Below, piece by piece: positions 57,690-64,000 of a stretch of 64,000 nucleotides of DNA. The notes below the pieces were generated by a model. The model had not been told where the DNA came from. It did no database searches and was given only the letters and a program-made list of their open reading frames with translations. Origin of the DNA: an uncultured Acetatifactor sp. Its GTDB lineage: Bacteria > Bacillota > Clostridia > Lachnospirales > Lachnospiraceae. Position 1 is the first letter of the stretch; every line of letters starts with the position of its first letter. The translations under genes and the position numbers were made by a program. The stretch lies in assembly GCA_947629645.1 (NCBI GenBank), contig CANREV010000001.1, positions 104,770 through 168,769 of the forward strand, given 5' to 3'.

Positions 57690-57941
57690 ATGCTGGAATA
57701 CAGATATGACACCCAGTTGTTAATCGAAGGAAAAAATCTGGACGAGGATGCGATCAACGATTATTTCACGGAGCATTTTCAGGGAGACTGCCTTTTGGCG
57801 GTAGGAGATGAGGAACTGATCAAGATTCACTTTCATACCAACAGACCCTGGGAGGTGTTGGAATACTGCGCTTCTCTGGGGGAAATTTATGACATTGTGG
57901 TGGAAGACATGGACAGGCAGGCGAGAGGGTTAAAAGGATAA
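57690..57941 (+). CDS. solo FakA/DAK-like C-terminal domain protein
   Basis: 83 residues. YDTQLLIEG, VGDEELIKIHFHTN and VEDMDRQ match the C-terminal domain of FakA/YloV-type fatty acid kinases (and DAK-related proteins), but the kinase and middle domains are absent. ATG 57690 follows AGGAGG by seven bases; ATG 57684 is too close. Its TAA touches the ATG of the methyltransferase gene, so they are translated together. The role of the free domain is unknown. Confidence 0.7.
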   Translation: MLEYRYDTQLLIEGKNLDEDAINDYFTEHFQGDCLLAVGDEELIKIHFHTNRPWEVLEYCASLGEIYDIVVEDMDRQARGLKG

Positions 57942-59306
57942 ATGCTTCCGCAGGATTTTTTGGATAGAATGAAACAGATGCTGGGCAGTGAATATGACTG
58001 TTTTTTGGATTCATTTTCCGGGGAGCGTTATCAGGCGCTGCGTCTGAATGCTTTAAAGAAGGGCGCGCGGGCAGACTTCGCTCATCTTTCCAAGGTGCCT
58101 TGGGCGGAGAACGGCTATTATTATGAGGCAGGCGACCAGCCCGGAAAACATCCCTATCATGCGGCGGGAGTGTATTACATTCAGGAACCCAGCGCCATGG
58201 CGCCTGTTGAACTGCTGGAGGTGCAGCGTGGAGAGCGGGTGCTGGATCTGTGCGCCGCTCCGGGGGGAAAGAGCACTCAGATCGGGGCAAAGCTGGGCGG
58301 GGAAGGTTTTCTTCTTTGCAATGAGATCAACAGCGCGAGGGCAAAGATCCTTTCCGAAAATGTGGAGCGCATGGGGATCGTAAACGCTTATGTGACCAAT
58401 GAGACGCCTGCCCGTTTGGCGGAAATTTTTCCGGAGTATTTTGACAAAATTCTGGTGGATGCGCCCTGTTCCGGTGAAGGGATGTTTCGCAAAAACGAAA
58501 CGGCGTGTGAGGAATGGAGTCTGGAAAATGTGGCTCTGTGCGCAGAAAGGCAGGACGGGATCCTGGATTGCGCGGCAAGGATGCTGAAAGCCGGCGGGAG
58601 GCTGGTCTATTCTACCTGTACTTTTGCCCCTGCGGAAAATGAGGGAAGTGTGGAGCGTTTTTTGGAGAGATGGCCGGATTTTCATCTGATTCCTATCAAA
58701 AAGGACGCGCCCGGTATGGAAGATTGCATTGGAAGCCTGCCGGGCACGTTGCGGCTATGGCCCCATAAAATCAAGGGCGAAGGGCATTTTGCAGCAGTGA
58801 TGGAAAAGACAGGCATTTTGCAGTCGGGTTATCGGGGAAACGCTTTAAACGGAGAAGTGACAGGAGTGTCGGAAAAAGAACTGGGAGAGTACAGGCAGTT
58901 TTGTCAGGATACTTTTGGACGAAAGGAACTTCCGTTTGAACAGGGCCGGGAGACGGTATACATAAAATTTGGAGACAATATTTCTCTGGTATCCGCCCAT
59001 ATGCCTTCCGTCAAAGGCTTAAAGATTCTGCGTTCCGGGCTTCAGGTGGGCGCTCTGAAAAAAAATCGCTTTGAACCCTCTCACGGGCTGGCGTTGGCGC
59101 TCGATCCGCGTATGGTAACGCGGGTATGGAATCTGGATTCGGAAAAGGATACGATCAGGGCATACTTAAATGGCCAGACTTTTCCCGCGGAGGGAGAAAA
59201 AGGATGGTATTTGATCTGTGTGGACGGATTCAGCATCGGCTGGGGAAAACTGGCCGGAGGGATCATGAAAAATCATTATCCAAGAGGGCTTCGGATTCCA
59301 ATGTAA
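57942..59306 (+). CDS. rRNA (cytosine-C5-)-methyltransferase, RsmF/NOL1-Nop2-Sun family
   Basis: 454 residues. DLCAAPGGKSTQ binds SAM, DAPCSGEGMFRK and YSTCTF carry the two cysteines used for C5 methylation, and a C-terminal extension of about 150 residues resembles the RsmF PUA-like tail. It acts on ribosomal RNA in the cytoplasm. AAAGGA before ATG 57942 lies within the previous gene end. The window cannot tell RsmF from the close YebU-like variants. Confidence 0.9.
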   Translation: MLPQDFLDRMKQMLGSEYDCFLDSFSGERYQALRLNALKKGARADFAHLSKVPWAENGYYYEAGDQPGKHPYHAAGVYYIQEPSAMAPVELLEVQRGERVLDLCAAPGGKSTQIGAKLGGEGFLLCNEINSARAKILSENVERMGIVNAYVTNETPARLAEIFPEYFDKILVDAPCSGEGMFRKNETACEEWSLENVALCAERQDGILDCAARMLKAGGRLVYSTCTFAPAENEGSVERFLERWPDFHLIPIKKDAPGMEDCIGSLPGTLRLWPHKIKGEGHFAAVMEKTGILQSGYRGNALNGEVTGVSEKELGEYRQFCQDTFGRKELPFEQGRETVYIKFGDNISLVSAHMPSVKGLKILRSGLQVGALKKNRFEPSHGLALALDPRMVTRVWNLDSEKDTIRAYLNGQTFPAEGEKGWYLICVDGFSIGWGKLAGGIMKNHYPRGLRIPM

Positions 59307-59389
59307 AACAGATTTGATAAGGCGTTCAACAGAGGGATCTTGGAATCAAAATGAAATCTAAAGGAATTAAAAGTAATCCAAAGAGCGGT

Positions 59390-59442
59390 GTCAGAGGGTG
59401 AAGTAAACCGTCAGAGAGTAAACAGACTGTCAGAGGGTGAAG
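59390..59442 (+). repeat. three imperfect 19-20-base tandem repeats
   Basis: Units starting GTCAGAGGGTGAAG at 59390, GTCAGAGAGTAAAC at 59410 and GTCAGAGGGTGAAG at 59429, in the leader of the pseudouridine synthase gene. No function is assigned. Confidence 0.6.
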
Positions 59443-59486
59443 AGAAACCCACAGGAATCTACAACATTCAGAGGAAAGATAAGAAC

Positions 59487-60179
59487 GTGAAAACAGAGAT
59501 CATCTATGAAGATCAGGAACTTCTCGTAGTGCGAAAGCCCGCAGGCTTTGCCGCTCAGACGAAAAAAGTGGGTGAGGCGGATGTGGTCAGTGAATTGAAG
59601 AATTATCTGAAAGGTTCTTACCTTGGTATTATACATCGTCTGGACCAGCCGGTGGAAGGGCTTCTTGTGTTTGCCAAAACGAAGCGGGCCGCCGCATCGC
59701 TATCCGCGCAGCTTTCCGAGGGCGCGCTGCAAAAAAAATATTATGCGGTGATCTGTGGAAAACCCGCCGCCGGGCAGGGAGAGCTGGTGGATTATCTGTA
59801 TAAGGATTTGCAGAAGGTTCCTCGGGCGGTGGTGGTGGAGAAGGAAGAACTGTCCCGTTTTCCCGGCGCGAAAAAAGCGGTGCTGCACTATCGGCTCTCA
59901 GAGTACGCTTCTAGGCAGGATCTGTCGCTTATGGAAATCAGCATCGACACGGGACGTTTTCATCAGATCCGCGCCCAGATGGCTCACGCAGGTATGGCGC
60001 TTTTGGGAGACTCAAAATATGCCTCAGAGGACGTGAAAGACCGCGCCAGATCGCTGGGGATAGACCATGTGGCGCTTTGCGCCTGTTCGCTGGAGTTTCG
60101 CCATCCTGTGAAAAAGTCGGATATGCATTTCGAGATCCGGCCGCAAAGTAAAAGTTTTTCCTGCTTTGCCAGTTTATAG
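59487..60179 (+). CDS. RluA-family pseudouridine synthase
   Basis: 230 residues, short for the family because no S4 domain is present. The catalytic motif HRLDQPVEGLLVFAK and the later GRFHQIRAQMAHAG are clear. It should isomerise uridine in rRNA or tRNA. GTG 59487 is chosen because GAGGAAAGA lies upstream and homology begins right after; the upstream frame reads through the short repeats at 59390-59442. It follows the other RNA-modifying gene. Confidence 0.88.
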   Translation: MKTEIIYEDQELLVVRKPAGFAAQTKKVGEADVVSELKNYLKGSYLGIIHRLDQPVEGLLVFAKTKRAAASLSAQLSEGALQKKYYAVICGKPAAGQGELVDYLYKDLQKVPRAVVVEKEELSRFPGAKKAVLHYRLSEYASRQDLSLMEISIDTGRFHQIRAQMAHAGMALLGDSKYASEDVKDRARSLGIDHVALCACSLEFRHPVKKSDMHFEIRPQSKSFSCFASL

Positions 60180-60256
60180 GAGTTTTCCTGCCGGATAAAT
60201 ATTTTAGAGATAAATCTCCATACTAACCCTAAAGACACGGAAGGCAGGCGGCAGGT

Positions 60257-61318
60257 ATGGCGGAGAAGATTCTGAATAATAAGTTGGTGTTACTGCTCCT
60301 TTTGACAGGAGCGGTATTTTTTTTCCTGAAAGTCATCACGCCGTTTACGGCGCCCGTATTGCTGGCGCTCTTATTTGTTACTATCTTCGGCCCGCTGCTG
60401 CAAAGGTGGCAGCAGCGCTTCCGGCTGCACCGTCAGGTGGGTGTGCTGATCCTGCTTCTTCTGGCGGGCAGCGTTCTCGGCGTATTGGTGTGGGTATTGT
60501 TTTCGTGGATCGTGGGTAGTCTGCCCGACTGGCTGAACGGCCTGGACGCATTGGCGCAGGAGATGGCAGGGTATGTCCATGAGCTTTGCCGACTGGTGGA
60601 ACAGGCGATGGGGATAGACGGGGCGTACCTGGAACAGTTGATCCTCGCTTGCATTCAGGACGGCATTGATTATTTTCAACTGGAATTTTTGCCGGATATG
60701 CTGTCCCAGTCTCTGGAGTATGTAAAACTTTTTGCCCGCCTGGGCGGTTTCCTGATTACTTTTGTGATCGCTGCGGTGCTGTTGGCAAAGGATTACGATG
60801 AAATAATGAACCAGCTGTTGGACAGGGAAGAATGTCATGTGTTTCTGGAAGTCATCTGCGGTATTATTCGGTATATCGCAACTTTTGTCAAGGCGCAGGT
60901 CATCATCATGAGTGTGATCGGGATTTTGTCCGCCGCGGTACTGGGAATCTGCGGTATCAGGCATGGTGTGATGTGGGGATTGCTGGCAGGGATCTTAGAC
61001 GCACTTCCCTTTGTAGGAACGGGAATCGTGCTGATGCCGCTTGGGATCCAGCAGTTGTTTTACGGGCATTACGGGAGAGCGGCGGCCTGTCTGATCCTGT
61101 ATCTGATCTGTATCTTTTTAAGGGAAATGCTGGAACCGCGGCTGATAGGGCGGAGAGTGGGAGTGCCTGCCATCGCCATCCTGCTGTCCATCTATGCGGG
61201 GATCCGGCTTTTTGGAATCTGGGGGATCATAGGCGGGCCATTGGGATTTATCATGATTCAGCAGTCCTATCTGAGCCTGGACCGCCGAAAAAAGAATTTG
61301 ACGAACCATATTTCCTAG
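60257..61318 (+). CDS. AI-2E family (YtvI/PerM-like) membrane protein
   Basis: 353 residues with about eight helices. AKDYDEI, LPFVGTGIVLMPLGI and LEPRLIGRRVGVPAIAIL are typical of the AI-2E/UPF0118 family. Despite the family name, most clostridial members are not shown to export AI-2; some (YtvI) are sporulation-linked. A GGCGGCAGG-type site precedes ATG 60257. Function uncertain. Confidence 0.82.
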   Translation: MAEKILNNKLVLLLLLTGAVFFFLKVITPFTAPVLLALLFVTIFGPLLQRWQQRFRLHRQVGVLILLLLAGSVLGVLVWVLFSWIVGSLPDWLNGLDALAQEMAGYVHELCRLVEQAMGIDGAYLEQLILACIQDGIDYFQLEFLPDMLSQSLEYVKLFARLGGFLITFVIAAVLLAKDYDEIMNQLLDREECHVFLEVICGIIRYIATFVKAQVIIMSVIGILSAAVLGICGIRHGVMWGLLAGILDALPFVGTGIVLMPLGIQQLFYGHYGRAAACLILYLICIFLREMLEPRLIGRRVGVPAIAILLSIYAGIRLFGIWGIIGGPLGFIMIQQSYLSLDRRKKNLTNHIS

Positions 61319-61430
61319 ATTATCATAAGGATAGAATCGTAATAATTCCGCCGTACAGCGTTGCCGGGTCGGATTTGCGTTTTTGTGCGATTTCGGGAGA
61401 ATTTCGGGAGGATTACGGGAAAGGACAGTT

Positions 61431-63056
61431 ATGCGGCATAACAATAGTGAAAATAAAGAGAAGATGACAGCTGCCGCGCTGCAGCGGGGTACGCATATGC
61501 TGCTGGATATGGTGATCAGTATTTACATTCTGATTATCATAGGGGCTTTGCCTTTTTACAATCGGGAGGGGTACGCCCATATTGGCACGGATAAATATGC
61601 TTTTTTTTCTAATATTGTAAGAATCATATTATGGCCGTTGGCGCCTTTGCTCTTTTTATATCTGGTCTTTGGGCTAATCTCTGCCATACAGCAAAAAAGG
61701 ACAGCCGCCGCGCTGTGGGCCGCTGTGAGGGAAAAGATTTCTGTTACAGATGTGTGCGCGGCAGCGTATGGCGTCAGCGTTTTGCTTTCCTATCATTATT
61801 CCTATTACCGGGAGGAGGCGCTGCGGGGAGCAACGGGCTGGTTTATGGGGTTATATACACAGCTTACGCTGGTAGCTACATATTTTGTGGTGTCCAAATG
61901 CTGGAAGCCGAAGAAGGGGGTCTTTTATACTATTCTGCCCGTGTCGGCCGCGGTATTTCTTCTGGGATTTCTGAACCGGTTTGAGATCAACCCTCTTCAT
62001 ATGGTCTCTTACGGTCCTGATTTTATTTCCACCATAGGAAATATCAACTGGTACTGCGGATATCTGGTATCTGTATTTTTTGCGGGAGCGGCGCTTTTTT
62101 GGCAGACCGGGAAACAGAAAAAATGGATTCAGATTGCTTTGGCGGTTTATCTGGTGATCGGATTCGCCAGCCTGATTACACAGGGCAGCAACAGTGGTAT
62201 CGTAGCGCTGGCTGCAGAGTTGTTTGCATTGTTTTGTCTGTCTGTTTCCGATGGCGCCCGTATGTGTCGGTTTTGGCAGATTTTGTGTCTGCTTGGCGCT
62301 GCCTGTCTTCTGACTTTTGGAATCAAAACATATGCGGGACTGAGCATTAATTATGAGGACATTTTCGTGGAGCTGTTCTCTTCCGGCTCCGTTGCGCTTT
62401 CTTTGACAATTGTGTCATTTTTTGGTTTCGCTGTCGCCCTGATATGCGTTAAGAGCAACCATTATTCAGTAAAGCTGTGGCGAATTCTGGCCGGATTGTG
62501 TTCGGTCATTATTGTGACGGTAATGTCAGGATATGTGGCGGCGCTGATTGTCAATACAAGGTATCCGGGCAGTGTAGGAGCGTTATCGGAAAATTCCTGG
62601 TTTATTTTCTCCAATACCTGGGGCAGCAACAGGGGGGCGAGCTGGAAAGCGGGAGTTATGTGCTTTTTGGATCAAAATCTGTTACATAAGCTGTTTGGGG
62701 TGGGACCTGATGCGATGAGCGCTTACATATATAGCAGGGGCAGTCGGCCTTTGCTGGATATGCTGTCGGAAACTTTTGACAATCTGCGGCTCACCAACGC
62801 TCACAATGAATGGCTCACGATTCTGGTAAATACGGGGATTGCGGGATTGCTCAGCTATGCGGGCATGATGGTTTCCGCCATGATACGCTTTCTGAAAACA
62901 AGAAGCAGCCGTCTGATCAGCTGTGCCTGCGGATTTTGTCTCCTCGGATATACGGTCAACAATATGTTCAGCTTTCAGCAGGCCTTGAATGTGGCCACTA
63001 TCTTTACGGTGCTGGGGATGGGGGAAGCGTTTCTGAGAGAATCGGCTTCAAATTGA
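61431..63056 (+). CDS. O-antigen-ligase-like polytopic membrane protein
   Basis: 541 residues with about 12 helices and a large outer loop (about 395-465) holding NAHNEWLTILVNTGI, the WaaL/Wzy-type signature. Such proteins ligate or polymerise surface glycans from undecaprenyl carriers. AAAGGA precedes ATG 61431; earlier in-frame starts lack a site. It could act with the GT-C and GtrA proteins of the window, but this is not shown. Confidence 0.8.
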   Translation: MRHNNSENKEKMTAAALQRGTHMLLDMVISIYILIIIGALPFYNREGYAHIGTDKYAFFSNIVRIILWPLAPLLFLYLVFGLISAIQQKRTAAALWAAVREKISVTDVCAAAYGVSVLLSYHYSYYREEALRGATGWFMGLYTQLTLVATYFVVSKCWKPKKGVFYTILPVSAAVFLLGFLNRFEINPLHMVSYGPDFISTIGNINWYCGYLVSVFFAGAALFWQTGKQKKWIQIALAVYLVIGFASLITQGSNSGIVALAAELFALFCLSVSDGARMCRFWQILCLLGAACLLTFGIKTYAGLSINYEDIFVELFSSGSVALSLTIVSFFGFAVALICVKSNHYSVKLWRILAGLCSVIIVTVMSGYVAALIVNTRYPGSVGALSENSWFIFSNTWGSNRGASWKAGVMCFLDQNLLHKLFGVGPDAMSAYIYSRGSRPLLDMLSETFDNLRLTNAHNEWLTILVNTGIAGLLSYAGMMVSAMIRFLKTRSSRLISCACGFCLLGYTVNNMFSFQQALNVATIFTVLGMGEAFLRESASN

Positions 63057-63236
63057 ACTTGTTTCAAAGAAGTGGCGGCCTGACGGTCAAAAAGGCGGCA
63101 GCCGTCCTGTCAGGCGTGAAAACGCTGTTTTTGCAGGATAAAAGATATGGATACCTATCTTTAGACTAACGATAACGGATTCCTCACTTATAATGGCAAT
63201 GTTTACGTTAAATTTTTTTATGTGGAGGAATGAAAG

Positions 63237-63731
63237 ATGAAATGCAGTAAATGCGGAACAGAACTGGAAAGCAATGTACTGGTATGCCCTTCCTGCGGGC
63301 AGGCGGTGTCTGACGAAGATCGTTTACAGGAGCAGTATGGCGGAAAAGAACTGACAAAGAAGGAATTTATTCAGCTGCCCGCCATGAAGACATGTAAGGG
63401 CAATATCACGGGATGCGGTATTGCGTTTTATATTTTGGGCGCGATCAATTTAGCGCTGGAGCTTTATATGCATGTACTGCCTCTGGATGGTATCCTTCTT
63501 ATTTTGTTCGGTTTGGGCGTCCATCTGGGTAAGAGCCGTATCTGCGCTCTTCTTAGCGCGGCATACAGTATTTTCGGTCTGGTTTATTCCGTAGCGACTA
63601 CGGGTCAGAGAACCGGATATCTGATTGTGATCGTTGCCATCGATGCGGTTATTTATACTTTCAAGTATCAGAGCGCGTGGAGTAAATATAAGAAAGACGG
63701 CACCCTGCCGGTAGAGAAAGAGAGAAAGTAA
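63237..63731 (+). CDS. zinc-ribbon membrane protein
   Basis: 164 residues. The start MKCSKCGTELESNVLVCPSC is a zinc ribbon (two CxxC pairs), followed after a linker by about four helices. Proteins of this kind are common in Lachnospiraceae and unassigned. GGAGGA precedes ATG 63237, and a TATAAT at about 63190 could be its -10. Followed by a strong terminator. Confidence 0.8.
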   Translation: MKCSKCGTELESNVLVCPSCGQAVSDEDRLQEQYGGKELTKKEFIQLPAMKTCKGNITGCGIAFYILGAINLALELYMHVLPLDGILLILFGLGVHLGKSRICALLSAAYSIFGLVYSVATTGQRTGYLIVIVAIDAVIYTFKYQSAWSKYKKDGTLPVEKERK

Positions 63732-63740
63732 GAAAAACAA

Positions 63741-63776
63741 AACCCCGTTCTATTTTAGAATAGAACGGGGTTTTTT
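63741..63776. terminator. bidirectional terminator between the zinc-ribbon gene and tRNA-Pro
   Basis: AACCCCGTTCTATT (63741-63754) pairs with AATAGAACGGGGTT (63759-63772), with A and T runs on the two sides, so it can serve both converging transcripts. Confidence 0.9.
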
Positions 63777-63777
63777 A

Positions 63778-63851
63778 TCGGCGCGACGTGATTTGAACAC
63801 GCGACCTCTGCGTCCCGAACGCAGCGCTCTACCAAGCTGAGCCACGCGCCG
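63778..63851 (-). tRNA. tRNA-Pro (CGG)
   Basis: On the minus strand CGGCGCG pairs with CGCGCCG, the D stem GCTC is normal, the anticodon stem CTGCG/CGCAG holds a TTCGGGA loop (CGG), and the T arm follows. 74 bases, CCA not encoded. Confidence 0.93.
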
Positions 63852-63867
63852 CTTTGGTAACATTAAA

Positions 63868-63896
63868 ATAATATATAAAAAGAGATTGATTGTCAA
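63868..63896 (-). promoter_or_regulatory. promoter of tRNA-Pro
   Basis: On the minus strand TTGACA (63896-63891) and TATTAT (63873-63868), spacer 17. Past it, to 64000, nothing else is recognised. Confidence 0.75.
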
Positions 63897-64000
63897 GTAG
63901 AAAAAGCATAAGATAGAAACACGGTATAAGTCATTTATGATAATGTCTTAATAAACCACAAGAGAAAATGTCTCAAGTGTGGTAAACTTACCTCTGGAAA

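Noticed and set aside
60257..61318. AI-2E protein as exporter for the luxS product
   Set aside because: The family name alone does not show AI-2 export, the gene is 10 kb away, and many clostridial members have other roles.

Overview
The window looks like a chromosomal segment from a spore-forming, Gram-positive, gut-type Clostridia, most likely Lachnospiraceae. The support is gene content and style: a tilS-hpt-ftsH run, a GerA/SpoVAF-type protein and YtaF, strong AGGAGG ribosome sites, a class B sortase with a (T)PKTG surface protein, plant glycan hydrolases, a PerR-like regulator beside a reverse-order rubrerythrin, and many two-component systems. The species cannot be named from what is visible. 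No prophage, integrase, intact insertion sequence or CRISPR array was seen; the only mobile-related genes are Rpn/PD-(D/E)XK-like ones near 12.2-13.3 kb.

Layout. 0-3 kb: tilS (cut by the window), hpt and ftsH. 3.4-5.5 kb: a GH13 glycosidase. 5.6-11.6 kb: a run of five genes (secreted VCBS protein, response regulator, sensor kinase, membrane-anchored protein, large polytopic membrane protein). 11.7-12 kb: tRNA-Tyr and tRNA-Leu. 12.2-13.3 kb: Rpn-like genes. 13.6-21.9 kb: a cell-surface cluster with a giant PL11 rhamnogalacturonan lyase interrupted by a run of ten Gs, its probable class B sortase, and a SpoIID-peptidoglycan-binding-LysM protein. 22.7-30.1 kb: a glycan-modification cluster with an FAD enzyme and a tandem GT-C family, one copy of which carries a large in-frame deletion. 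30.2-30.6 kb: tRNA-Phe and two tRNA-Gly.

30.6-45.2 kb: radical SAM/SPASM protein, GerA/SpoVAF, YtaF, DegV, UPF0340, murG, a TSCPD protein, a lipoprotein, divergent GH28 and GH43 pectin/hemicellulose enzymes, pgi, a 2-hydroxyacid dehydrogenase and GtrA. 45.2-48.7 kb: a four-gene ECF sigma factor and ABC transporter operon. 48.9-53.3 kb: a leftward cluster of a PocR-domain kinase-like sensor, a degenerate-GGDEF/EAL phosphodiesterase, luxS and mtnN. 53.4-55.1 kb: an HMA metal-binding protein behind a cop-box-like operator, then a PerR-like repressor and rubrerythrin. 55.3-64 kb: a kinase/regulator pair, a solo FakA-like C-terminal domain, an RsmF-like methyltransferase, an RluA-like synthase, an AI-2E family protein, an O-antigen-ligase-like protein, a zinc-ribbon protein and tRNA-Pro.

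The most striking observation is the G10 tract at 13757-13766. It lies between the signal peptide and the body of the PL11 surface enzyme and puts them out of frame; nine Gs would restore one 1854-residue protein. That is either a phase-variable ON/OFF switch or an assembly error. Together with the GH28 and GH43 genes it suggests a pectin-using organism whose surface lyase may be switched stochastically. All assignments rest on reading motifs and reading frames; no database search was run.
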